Source of the DNA: Rubrobacter calidifluminis
Lineage (GTDB): Bacteria; Actinomycetota; Rubrobacteria; Rubrobacterales; Rubrobacteraceae
Reading direction: 5' to 3'
Assembly (NCBI RefSeq): GCF_028617075.1
Contig: NZ_JAQKGV010000001.1
Span: 186,001 to 250,000, forward strand
DNA length: 64,000 bases
Within the stretch, counting starts at the first letter, position 1, and the number at the start of each line of letters is the position of its first letter. Of the stretch, positions 58,311 to 64,000 are shown one piece after another. The notes beneath the pieces are model-generated. The model made no database searches. It was not told the origin of the DNA and was given only the letters and a program-made list of their open reading frames with translations. A program made the translations under genes and the position numbers.

Positions 58311-58402
58311 TGCTCTCTCTGTCTACACGGTGCATTTTAAGCGGGAAGCGGGCTATTGTGCTATTGAAGACGATTAGATCGCAGATGAATCGAGGCGGAG
58401 AG

Positions 58403-58933
58403 ATGATGGAGCGAAAGAACATATCGAGCGGGACCCGGTGGGAGGAGCAGGTGGGTTACTCGCGGGCGGTGCGCGTCGGGCCGTTCGTGTACGTCTCGGG
58501 CACGACCGCCACGGACGAGGAAGGAGAGGTCGTCGGCCCTGAGGATGCCTACACCCAGACGGTCCGGGCGCTGAAGAACGTCGAGGCAGCGCTGGAGGGG
58601 GCGGGGGCGCGTCTGGCGGACGTGGTACGGACGCGGATGTTCGTCACGGATATGGGTCTGTGGGAGGAGGTGGGCCGGGCGCACCGGGAAGTCTTCGGCG
58701 AGGTGCGCCCGGCGGCCACGATGGTAGAGGTAGGTCGGCTCATATCATCGGAGATGCTCGTCGAGGTGGAGGCCGAGGCGATCGTCGTGGAGGGTCAGCC
58801 CACCTCCGAGGCACGTCCCGCCGCCTCCTCCAGCGCCCGGAGTGCCTCCTCCTGGTTCATCCCCGTGCTGCGCAGCAGGTCCACGGCGGAGGAGCGGATC
58901 TGCCCTACCAGCACGCTTATGGCCAGGTTGTGA
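58403..58933 (+). CDS. RidA family protein with antisense C-terminal extension
   Basis: Residues 1-130 are a RidA-fold protein: ERKNISSGTRWEEQVGYSRAV, GPFVYVSGTTATDEEGEVVGPED, TQTVRALKNVEAALEGAGARLADVVRTRMFVTDM and RPAATMVEVGRLISSEMLVEVEAEAIV, the last containing the usual end of the fold. About 46 further residues, rich in Ser and Ala, follow with no family match, read antisense to the last 139 bases of the FUSC-type gene. The extension may be a by-product of a lost stop. The ATG pair at 58403/58406 follows GGCGGAG. Confidence 0.8.
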   Translation: MMERKNISSGTRWEEQVGYSRAVRVGPFVYVSGTTATDEEGEVVGPEDAYTQTVRALKNVEAALEGAGARLADVVRTRMFVTDMGLWEEVGRAHREVFGEVRPAATMVEVGRLISSEMLVEVEAEAIVVEGQPTSEARPAASSSARSASSWFIPVLRSRSTAEERICPTSTLMARL

Positions 58934-59907
58934 CGCTCTTTGAGGATCCTGGTGGCTTTGGTCGCGGCTTCGAGGGCGTAGCGGCGGGCCTCGTCCGGCG
59001 GGCCGGGCTCGTCGAGGAAGTGCTCCAGGGCCCGTACGGACTGGGCCAGGTCGAGCACCGCGTCGGGGAGCAGAGGCGGGATCTCGTCTCCGCGGCGCAG
59101 GGCGTTGGTCGCGCCGCGGGCCAGGACGCGGGTGTTTATCACCGCGAGCTCTATGCGGGTCGCGGCGGTAGCGTAGAGCCGCAGGTGGTGCAGCGCCCGG
59201 CGGCGGGTCGGTGAGAGGCGGGCGGTGTCGCTGCCCGCGGCGAGCGCCTCGTCGAGGCCACGTATCTGGTCGTCCAGCCAGCGGGATCGTGTGAGCGCCT
59301 TCTCCGCGCGCTCCCGGTCGCCCTCGGCCAGGGCCGTGGCGATCTCGCGCAGGACCGAGACCAGCTCGTCGAAGATCGGGTGCGCCCGGCGCTCGACCAT
59401 ACGCTCCGGGTCCACGGGGAGCAGGTAGTGGATCGCGAGCGCCACCGCGCCGCCGACCAGCGCGTCGACCAGCCGGCTCGGGGTGAAGCCCGACTGCGGC
59501 GGCTGCAGCACGACGACCAAGATCGCGGAGATCGCGGCCTGGTTGACCAGGATGTTCCTCTCTCCGAAGAACATCGCCGCCACCATCGCCAGGGCGACGA
59601 CCACCCCGATCTGGGCCGCCCCGACCCCGATGGCGAGCACCAGGAGGTCCGCGACCACGAGCCCCACGGCGACGCCGAGCGTGAGCTCCACCGCCCGACG
59701 GCCGCGCTGTCCGAGCGTGATCCCCAGGGAGACCACCGCCGCCACCGGGGCGAAGAACGCCTGGGTGTTGCCGAGGATGTAGGTTGCGATGAAGTAGGAG
59801 ATGCTCGCCGCCGCGGCCGTCTGGATGACCGGCCAGCCGTTCACCCTCAGGCGCAGGATCCCCCTTTCGAGGAGGCGTCTGAGGCGGGATAAGATTCTCC
59901 TCTCCAT
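58795..59907 (-). CDS. FUSC-family (aromatic acid exporter-like) membrane protein
   Basis: About 370 residues. The N-terminal half has six hydrophobic helices, including VIQTAAAASISYFIATYILG and FFAPVAAVVSLGITLGQRGRRAVELTLGVAVGL, the fusaric-acid-resistance-type pattern with the QRGRRAVE loop; the C-terminal half is a long soluble helical domain. Such proteins export aromatic acids, but the substrate here is unknown. ATG 59907 is chosen because the helical membrane domain begins right after MERRILSRLRR; the longer open frame upstream looks non-coding. Confidence 0.82.
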   Translation of the reverse strand: MERRILSRLRRLLERGILRLRVNGWPVIQTAAAASISYFIATYILGNTQAFFAPVAAVVSLGITLGQRGRRAVELTLGVAVGLVVADLLVLAIGVGAAQIGVVVALAMVAAMFFGERNILVNQAAISAILVVVLQPPQSGFTPSRLVDALVGGAVALAIHYLLPVDPERMVERRAHPIFDELVSVLREIATALAEGDRERAEKALTRSRWLDDQIRGLDEALAAGSDTARLSPTRRRALHHLRLYATAATRIELAVINTRVLARGATNALRRGDEIPPLLPDAVLDLAQSVRALEHFLDEPGPPDEARRYALEAATKATRILKERHNLAISVLVGQIRSSAVDLLRSTGMNQEEALRALEEAAGRASEVG

Positions 59908-60049
59908 CTTGAGTCGATCGGGCTCCGCGTTCTCGTGCTGGTGCAGGGCAAAGAATATACAACAGATGGGACATGCGCGGGAAGGAGCGGCTGCGTATAG
60001 AATACGGCCCAGCCTGAAGTGATGGGGGTTGGTATGAGGATGGGTATCT

Positions 60050-60700
60050 GTGTCCGGTAGGGTGGACGTGTCCAGGATGCGCCGGGAGTACACCCGCGCC
60101 GGTCTCTCCGAAGACGGCCTCGCCCCGGACCCGGTGGAGCAGTTCGGCCGTTGGTTCGAGGAGGCGCTGGCCGCGGACCTCTACGAGCCTAACGCGATGA
60201 CGCTCGCGACCGCCACCCGCAACGGCCGGCCCTCCGCCCGCACCGTCCTGCTCAAAGGCTTCGACGAGCGAGGTTTCGTCTTCTACACCAGCTACGCCGG
60301 ACGCAAGGCGCGCGAGCTCGCGGAGAACCCGCGCGCCGCGCTCCTCTTCTACTGGGGAGAGCTCGAGCGACAGGTGCGGGTCGAGGGCATCGTCGAGCGC
60401 CTCCCCGACGAGGAGTCCGACGCCTACTTCGCGAGTCGTCCGCGTGGGAACCGCCTGGGAGCCTGGGCCTCCGAGCAGAGCCGGCCCATAGAGAGCCGGG
60501 AGGCGCTCGATCTGCGGGTGCGAGAGCTGGAGGAGCGCTACGCCGGGCGGGAGGAGATCCCCCGCCCCCCTTTCTGGGGCGGCTACCGGGTCGTCCACGA
60601 GGCCGTGGAGTTCTGGCAGGGGCGTGAGAGCCGCCTGCACGACCGCCTGCTCTACATGCGGGAAGGGGGCGGCTGGAAGGTCGTGCGCCTGCAGCCCTGA
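60050..60700 (+). CDS. pdxH: Pyridoxamine 5'-phosphate oxidase
   Basis: FMN-dependent enzyme of 216 residues making pyridoxal phosphate, the last step of B6 synthesis and salvage. Features are [47 protein letters not shown] with FMN contacts, [31 protein letters not shown] and the C-terminal [24 protein letters not shown] block of substrate and FMN residues. GTG start; a TATAGAAT box near 59995 may be the promoter. Divergent from the FUSC gene and standing alone. Confidence 0.93.
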   Translation: MSGRVDVSRMRREYTRAGLSEDGLAPDPVEQFGRWFEEALAADLYEPNAMTLATATRNGRPSARTVLLKGFDERGFVFYTSYAGRKARELAENPRAALLFYWGELERQVRVEGIVERLPDEESDAYFASRPRGNRLGAWASEQSRPIESREALDLRVRELEERYAGREEIPRPPFWGGYRVVHEAVEFWQGRESRLHDRLLYMREGGGWKVVRLQP

Positions 60701-60837
60701 GCTGGAGGGGCGGGCGCTCCGGACATCCTCCTTCTTGTCTGGATCTCGTACCACTGGATGAACCAGACCGCTCGGGGACGGGCGGGTTTGTTGCTAAGAT
60801 AGCCCGCGTAGAGTATGGCAGAAGGAAGGGAGGCTTC

Positions 60838-61662
60838 TTGAAGCTCGTAACCTACTCCATCGATGGAGGTGGGCCGAAAATCGGGTACGTGGAAGACGGC
60901 AGGGTTGTGCCGCTCGGCGGCTCCAGTATGGTCGAGTACATCGAGCACGGCCGGGGCGCGGAGAGACAGCCGGGCGGGGAGAGTCTGGCGCTCGATGAGG
61001 TACGGTTGCACGCCCCGGTGCCCGATCCGCAGAAGGTCATCGCGATCGGGCTCAACTACGAGGACCACGCCGCCGAGACCGGAGCGGAGATACCGAAGAA
61101 GCCGATCGTCTTTGCAAAGTACCCGAACACGATCATCGGTCCCGGAGAGACGATCGTCGTCCCGCCGATAACCCAGCAGCCCGACTACGAGGCGGAGCTC
61201 GCCGTGGTCATAGGTCGGCGGGCGAAGAACGTCCGGACGGAGGAGGCGCTGGAGTACGTCTTCGGCTACATGAACTCCAACGACGTCTCGGCGCGCGACC
61301 TGCAGTTCTCCGAGGGTGGGCAGTGGAGCCGGAGCAAGTCGCTCGACACCTTCGCCCCGATAGGACCCTATCTCGTCACCCGCGACGAGGTTCCCGACCC
61401 GCAGTCACTCGCGATCCGCTGTCTGCTCAACGGCGAGGTCGTGCAGGAGAGCAACACCTCGAAGATGATCTTCTCCGTCGCCGAGCTCATCGCTTTTCTG
61501 AGCGAGGGGATGACGCTCGTCCCGGGGGATATCATCATGACCGGCACGCCCCCGGGCGTCGGGATGGCGCGGGAGCCGCAGCTGTGGCTCAAGGACGGTG
61601 ACGAGGTCACCGTCGAGATAGAGGGCCTCGGCAGCCTCACCAATCCGGTCAAAGTGCTCTGA
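60838..61662 (+). CDS. Fumarylacetoacetate hydrolase (FAH) family protein
   Basis: A 274-residue FAH-fold hydrolase or isomerase. The N-terminal domain (KLVTYSIDGGGPKIGYVEDG) precedes the catalytic core: IGLNYEDHAAETGAEIPKKP, the metal-binding DYEAELAVVIGR (Glu, Glu region), GYMNSNDVSARDLQ, QWSRSKSLDTFAPIGPYLV and MTGTPPGVGM. Family reactions include C-C hydrolysis of acylpyruvates, 2-keto-4-pentenoate hydration and oxaloacetate decarboxylation. TTG start with GGAAGGGAGG upstream. It overlaps the next gene, a GlcD-type dehydrogenase, by one base (TGATG), so it handles perhaps the same 2-oxo acid pathway. Confidence 0.87.
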   Translation: MKLVTYSIDGGGPKIGYVEDGRVVPLGGSSMVEYIEHGRGAERQPGGESLALDEVRLHAPVPDPQKVIAIGLNYEDHAAETGAEIPKKPIVFAKYPNTIIGPGETIVVPPITQQPDYEAELAVVIGRRAKNVRTEEALEYVFGYMNSNDVSARDLQFSEGGQWSRSKSLDTFAPIGPYLVTRDEVPDPQSLAIRCLLNGEVVQESNTSKMIFSVAELIAFLSEGMTLVPGDIIMTGTPPGVGMAREPQLWLKDGDEVTVEIEGLGSLTNPVKVL

Positions 61663-63035
61663 TGGACCTCGCCGCCGCGCTGCGGCAGATCCTGCCCCCA
61701 GAACGCGTCCGTACCGACCCGGAGACGATCGAGCACCACGGGCGGGCGATCTTCACCTACCACGAGCCTCGACCGCCGGAGGTCGTCGTCTTCCCGGAGA
61801 GCCGGGAGGAGGTCGTCTCCGTCTTACGCTTCGCGAACGAGCACCGCGTCCCGGTCACCCCCTTCGGCCAGGGAAGCAGCCTGGAGGGGCACACCATCCC
61901 GCTCGAAGGCGGGATCAGCCTGGATCTCGGCAGGATGGACCGCATCCTCGAGATCCGGCCGGAGGACATGGTCGCCCGGGTGGAGCCCGGCGTGCGGCGC
62001 CTGGCGCTCGAGGCGGTCCTCAGTGGCTACGGACTCTTCTTCCCGCCCGACCCGGGATGGGACGCGACCATCGGCGGGATGGCGGCGACCAACGCGAGCG
62101 GGACCAACGCGCTGCGCTACGGCGCGATGCGCGAGCGGGTGCTCGGGCTCGAGGTGGTGCTGGCCGACGGGAGGGTGATCAGGACCGGCGGGCTCGCGGT
62201 GAAGTCCTCCGCCGGCTACAACCTGACGCCGCTCTTCGTCGGCTCGGAGGGGACCCTGGGCGTCTTCACCGAGATCACGCTCAGGCTCCAGCCCCTCCTG
62301 GAGAGCGCGGTCGCCGCACGGGTGACCTTCCACGGGGTAGAGGACGCCGGGGAGGCCGCCGTCGCCGTGGTCCGCTCCGTGGTGGGGGCGACGCGGGTGG
62401 AGCTGGTCGACGCCCGCACCGTGGAGGCGGTCAACGTCTACAAGGGGACCTCCTACGAGGTCGCACCGACGCTCTTTCTGGAGTTTGCGGGCAGCGTCGA
62501 GGGGGCTGAGGCCGACGCCCGGCGTGCGGAGGAGATCTGCCGCCGGGCGGGATGTCTGGCCTTCGAGGCCGAGCGTGACGAGGCGGCGCGCGGGCGGCTG
62601 TGGGAGGCGCGGCACGAGGCGGCGCTCGCGGTGGCGGAGCTCTATCCCGGCAGGCTCCCGATGACCACGGATGTGTGCGTACCCATCTCCGAGCTTGCTG
62701 GTGCTCTGCGCCACGCCCGACAGGCCATCGCCTCACGGGGGATGGACGGCGTGATCCTGGGGCACGTCGGCGACGGGAACTACCACGCCATCTTCCCCGT
62801 CGACCCCTCCGATCCGGAGGAGAAGGAGCGGGCCCGCCGGGTCGTCGGGGAGATCGTGGATTACGCCCTCGAGCGCGGCGGCACCTGCACCGGCGAGCAC
62901 GGCGTCGGGTACGGCAAGATCGACCACCTGCGACGCGAGCACCCCGACACCGTGCCGCTCATGGCGCAGATCAAACGCCTGCTCGACCCCGCGGGAATCC
63001 TCAACCCCGGGAAAGTCGTCCCGCCGGCGGGGTAG
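61662..63035 (+). CDS. FAD-binding oxidoreductase, GlcD/D-lactate dehydrogenase type
   Basis: A 457-residue PCMH-type flavoprotein: VTPFGQGSSLEGHTIPLEGG, FFPPDPGWDATIGGMAATNASGTNALRYG, SSAGYNLTPLFVGSEGTLGVFTE, GHVGDGNYHAIFPVD, CTGEHGVGYGK and the C-terminal DPAGILNPGKVV. It should oxidise a 2-hydroxy acid such as D-lactate or glycolate, passing electrons to the quinone pool or a partner. No glcE or glcF homologues follow. It is translationally coupled to the FAH gene. Confidence 0.9.
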   Translation: MDLAAALRQILPPERVRTDPETIEHHGRAIFTYHEPRPPEVVVFPESREEVVSVLRFANEHRVPVTPFGQGSSLEGHTIPLEGGISLDLGRMDRILEIRPEDMVARVEPGVRRLALEAVLSGYGLFFPPDPGWDATIGGMAATNASGTNALRYGAMRERVLGLEVVLADGRVIRTGGLAVKSSAGYNLTPLFVGSEGTLGVFTEITLRLQPLLESAVAARVTFHGVEDAGEAAVAVVRSVVGATRVELVDARTVEAVNVYKGTSYEVAPTLFLEFAGSVEGAEADARRAEEICRRAGCLAFEAERDEAARGRLWEARHEAALAVAELYPGRLPMTTDVCVPISELAGALRHARQAIASRGMDGVILGHVGDGNYHAIFPVDPSDPEEKERARRVVGEIVDYALERGGTCTGEHGVGYGKIDHLRREHPDTVPLMAQIKRLLDPAGILNPGKVVPPAG

Positions 63036-63038
63036 AAT
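63033..63038 (+). promoter_or_regulatory. Possible -10 box before the B12-binding gene
   Basis: TAGAAT includes the stop codon of the flavoprotein gene and ends six bases before ATG 63045, suggesting a further near-leaderless start; no ribosome-binding site is seen. Confidence 0.35.
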
Positions 63039-63044
63039 AGAAGC

Positions 63045-63446
63045 ATGGAACGCACGATAAGGGTGGTGGTGGCGAAAGTCGGCCTCGACGGGCACGACCG
63101 GGGCGCCAAGATCATAGCCCGCGCCCTGCGCGACGCCGGGATGGAGGTCATCTACACGGGATTGCACCAGACCCCCGAGCAGGTGGTCGAGACCGCCATA
63201 CAGGAGGACGTGGACGCGATAGGAATCTCGATCCTCTCCGGGGCGCATATGACGCTCGTCCCGCGGGTGGTGGAGCTCCTGCGCGAGCAGGGCGCCGACG
63301 ACATCCTGGTCTTCTGCGGCGGCACCATACCCAAAGACGACATCCCCAGGCTCAAGGAGCTCGGGGTGGGCGAGGTCTTCACCCCCGGCACCCCGACGTC
63401 GAAGGCCGTGGAGTACGTCCGGCGAGCCGTCCCGGCGCGGGACTAG
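63045..63446 (+). CDS. Cobalamin-binding methylmalonyl-CoA mutase small subunit
   Basis: A 133-residue B12-binding domain alone. [18 protein letters not shown] carries the DxHxxG motif with the lower-ligand His; the SxL motif is ISILSGAHM, and [12 protein letters not shown] supplies the GG motif. Stand-alone domains like this pair with a separate catalytic subunit to form methylmalonyl-CoA, ethylmalonyl-CoA or 2-hydroxyisobutyryl-CoA mutases. The large subunit is not in the window. The next gene is an enoyl-CoA hydratase, consistent with acyl-CoA metabolism. Confidence 0.92.
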   Translation: MERTIRVVVAKVGLDGHDRGAKIIARALRDAGMEVIYTGLHQTPEQVVETAIQEDVDAIGISILSGAHMTLVPRVVELLREQGADDILVFCGGTIPKDDIPRLKELGVGEVFTPGTPTSKAVEYVRRAVPARD

Positions 63447-63485
63447 GGTTTTCCTGCAGGCAAGATACCCGGAGGAGGGAAGCTT

Positions 63486-64000
63486 TTGGACTACGTCAGG
63501 GTGGAGGAGGAGGGTGGTATCGCCGTTCTTACCGTGGACCGGCAGGACAAACTCAACGCCCTCAACCCGCAGGTCGTGGAGGAGATAGGGCAGGCGCTGC
63601 TCGACCTCGGGAACAAGGAGGTGCGGGCGATAATCGTGACGGGGGCGGGGGAGAGGGCTTTCGTCGCCGGGGCGGACATCGCCGCGATGAGCGAGATGGA
63701 CCCGATCGAGGCGAAGCATTTCGCGGAGACGAGCAACGCCGCGATGGCGCTTTTGGACCGCAGCCCGATCCCGACGATCGCCGCCGTGAACGGATTTGCG
63801 CTCGGCGGCGGGTGCGAGATAGCGCTCGCCTGCGACATCCGCGTCGCCTCGGAGAACGCCGTCTTCGGCTTCCCGGAGGTCTCTTTGGGCATCATCCCCG
63901 GCATGGGCGGCACCCAGCGCCTGCCGCGCCTCATCGGACCCGGCCTGGCCAAGGAGCTCATCCTCACCGGACGACGCATAAGCGCCGCCGGGGCGAAGAA
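63486..64000 (+). CDS. Enoyl-CoA hydratase/crotonase family, partial
   Basis: The first 171 codons of a crotonase-fold protein cut by the window end. It begins DYVRVEEEGGIAVLTVDRQDKLNALN, with the oxyanion-hole segment AFVAGADIAAM, the second oxyanion Gly in NGFALGGGCEIALACD and the catalytic Glu region VFGFPEVSLGIIPGMGGTQRLPRLIG, which has both Glu residues expected of hydratases. Likely reaction is hydration of crotonyl-CoA or longer enoyl-CoA. TTG start with GGAGGGAAGC upstream. About 40 bases after the B12-binding gene. Confidence 0.92.
   Translation, partial: MDYVRVEEEGGIAVLTVDRQDKLNALNPQVVEEIGQALLDLGNKEVRAIIVTGAGERAFVAGADIAAMSEMDPIEAKHFAETSNAAMALLDRSPIPTIAAVNGFALGGGCEIALACDIRVASENAVFGFPEVSLGIIPGMGGTQRLPRLIGPGLAKELILTGRRISAAGAK

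Noticed and set aside
58240-58320. The two 48-bp repeats as a CRISPR array or insertion-sequence footprint
   Set aside because: Only two diverged copies with a spacing of 95 bases, no further units, no cas genes and no target-site structure. The repeat boundaries match ribosome-binding site plus codons instead.

Overview
The window is GC-rich, densely packed, bacterial chromosomal DNA. GTG and TTG starts are frequent and 4-base stop/start overlaps are common. Gene content suggests a Rubrobacter-like deep-branching actinobacterium: a class III polyhydroxyalkanoate (PHA) system with a PhaQ-type regulator, trehalose-phosphatase, an actinobacterial-type phosphofructokinase, malate synthase and an arabinoside-uptake operon. 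This assignment is inference from content and style; there is no rRNA or marker gene here to prove it. I see no insertion sequence, prophage, CRISPR array, tRNA or rRNA.

Region by region: 1-6.6 kb holds a LarA/DUF2088 racemase homologue, an AidB-type acyl-CoA dehydrogenase, a glutathione-independent formaldehyde dehydrogenase, a YbaK-type deacylase, small unknown proteins and an SDR. On the minus strand follow a GH31 alpha-glucosidase and an ornithine-cyclodeaminase-like gene (6.6-10.0 kb). A long plus-strand run (10.0-19.3 kb) is trpG-trpD-trpC-esterase-ring-cleaving dioxygenase-trpF-trpB-trpA-accD-accA-otsB, mostly translationally coupled. A minus-strand thiamine operon (19.3-23.3 kb) sits behind a TPP riboswitch: thiE, a fused thiS-thiG, thiO, a JAMM/M67 peptidase and tenA. 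Then come a glycosyltransferase, a phosphofructokinase with a pyrophosphate-type active-site residue, a 650-base apparently non-coding stretch, RidA, a probable protein-deglycation pair (LMW phosphatase plus fructosamine-kinase family), an atypical isocitrate dehydrogenase relative, malate synthase, tatA and a large membrane protein (24-34 kb).

From 35.7 to 49.5 kb are two PHA gene groups (fabG, phaB, phaQ, two phasin-like genes, phaA; and phaC-phaE) flanking a LacI-controlled arabinofuranoside uptake and hydrolysis operon. Four AT-rich sites with a shared sequence lie at the PHA promoters and one overlaps the -10 box of phaQ, which suggests a single PhaQ regulon. The phaE product ends in what looks like a peripheral-subunit-binding domain.

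From 49.7 to 56.6 kb a hydroxyacid-oxoacid transhydrogenase, an AttM-type lactonase and a large FAD/Fe-S dehydrogenase could together form a gamma-butyrolactone/4-hydroxybutyrate route, with an ECF sigma/anti-sigma/DoxX operon in between. At 56.6-58.3 kb a membrane HD-GYP-like protein with a degenerate HD motif (QD) is preceded on the same strand by two tandem, duplicated micro-ORFs, each with its own ribosome-binding site. This is the most novel-looking arrangement in the window. The remainder holds RidA, an FUSC-type transporter, pdxH, a FAH-family hydrolase, a GlcD-type dehydrogenase, a B12-binding mutase subunit and the start of an enoyl-CoA hydratase cut by the window edge.
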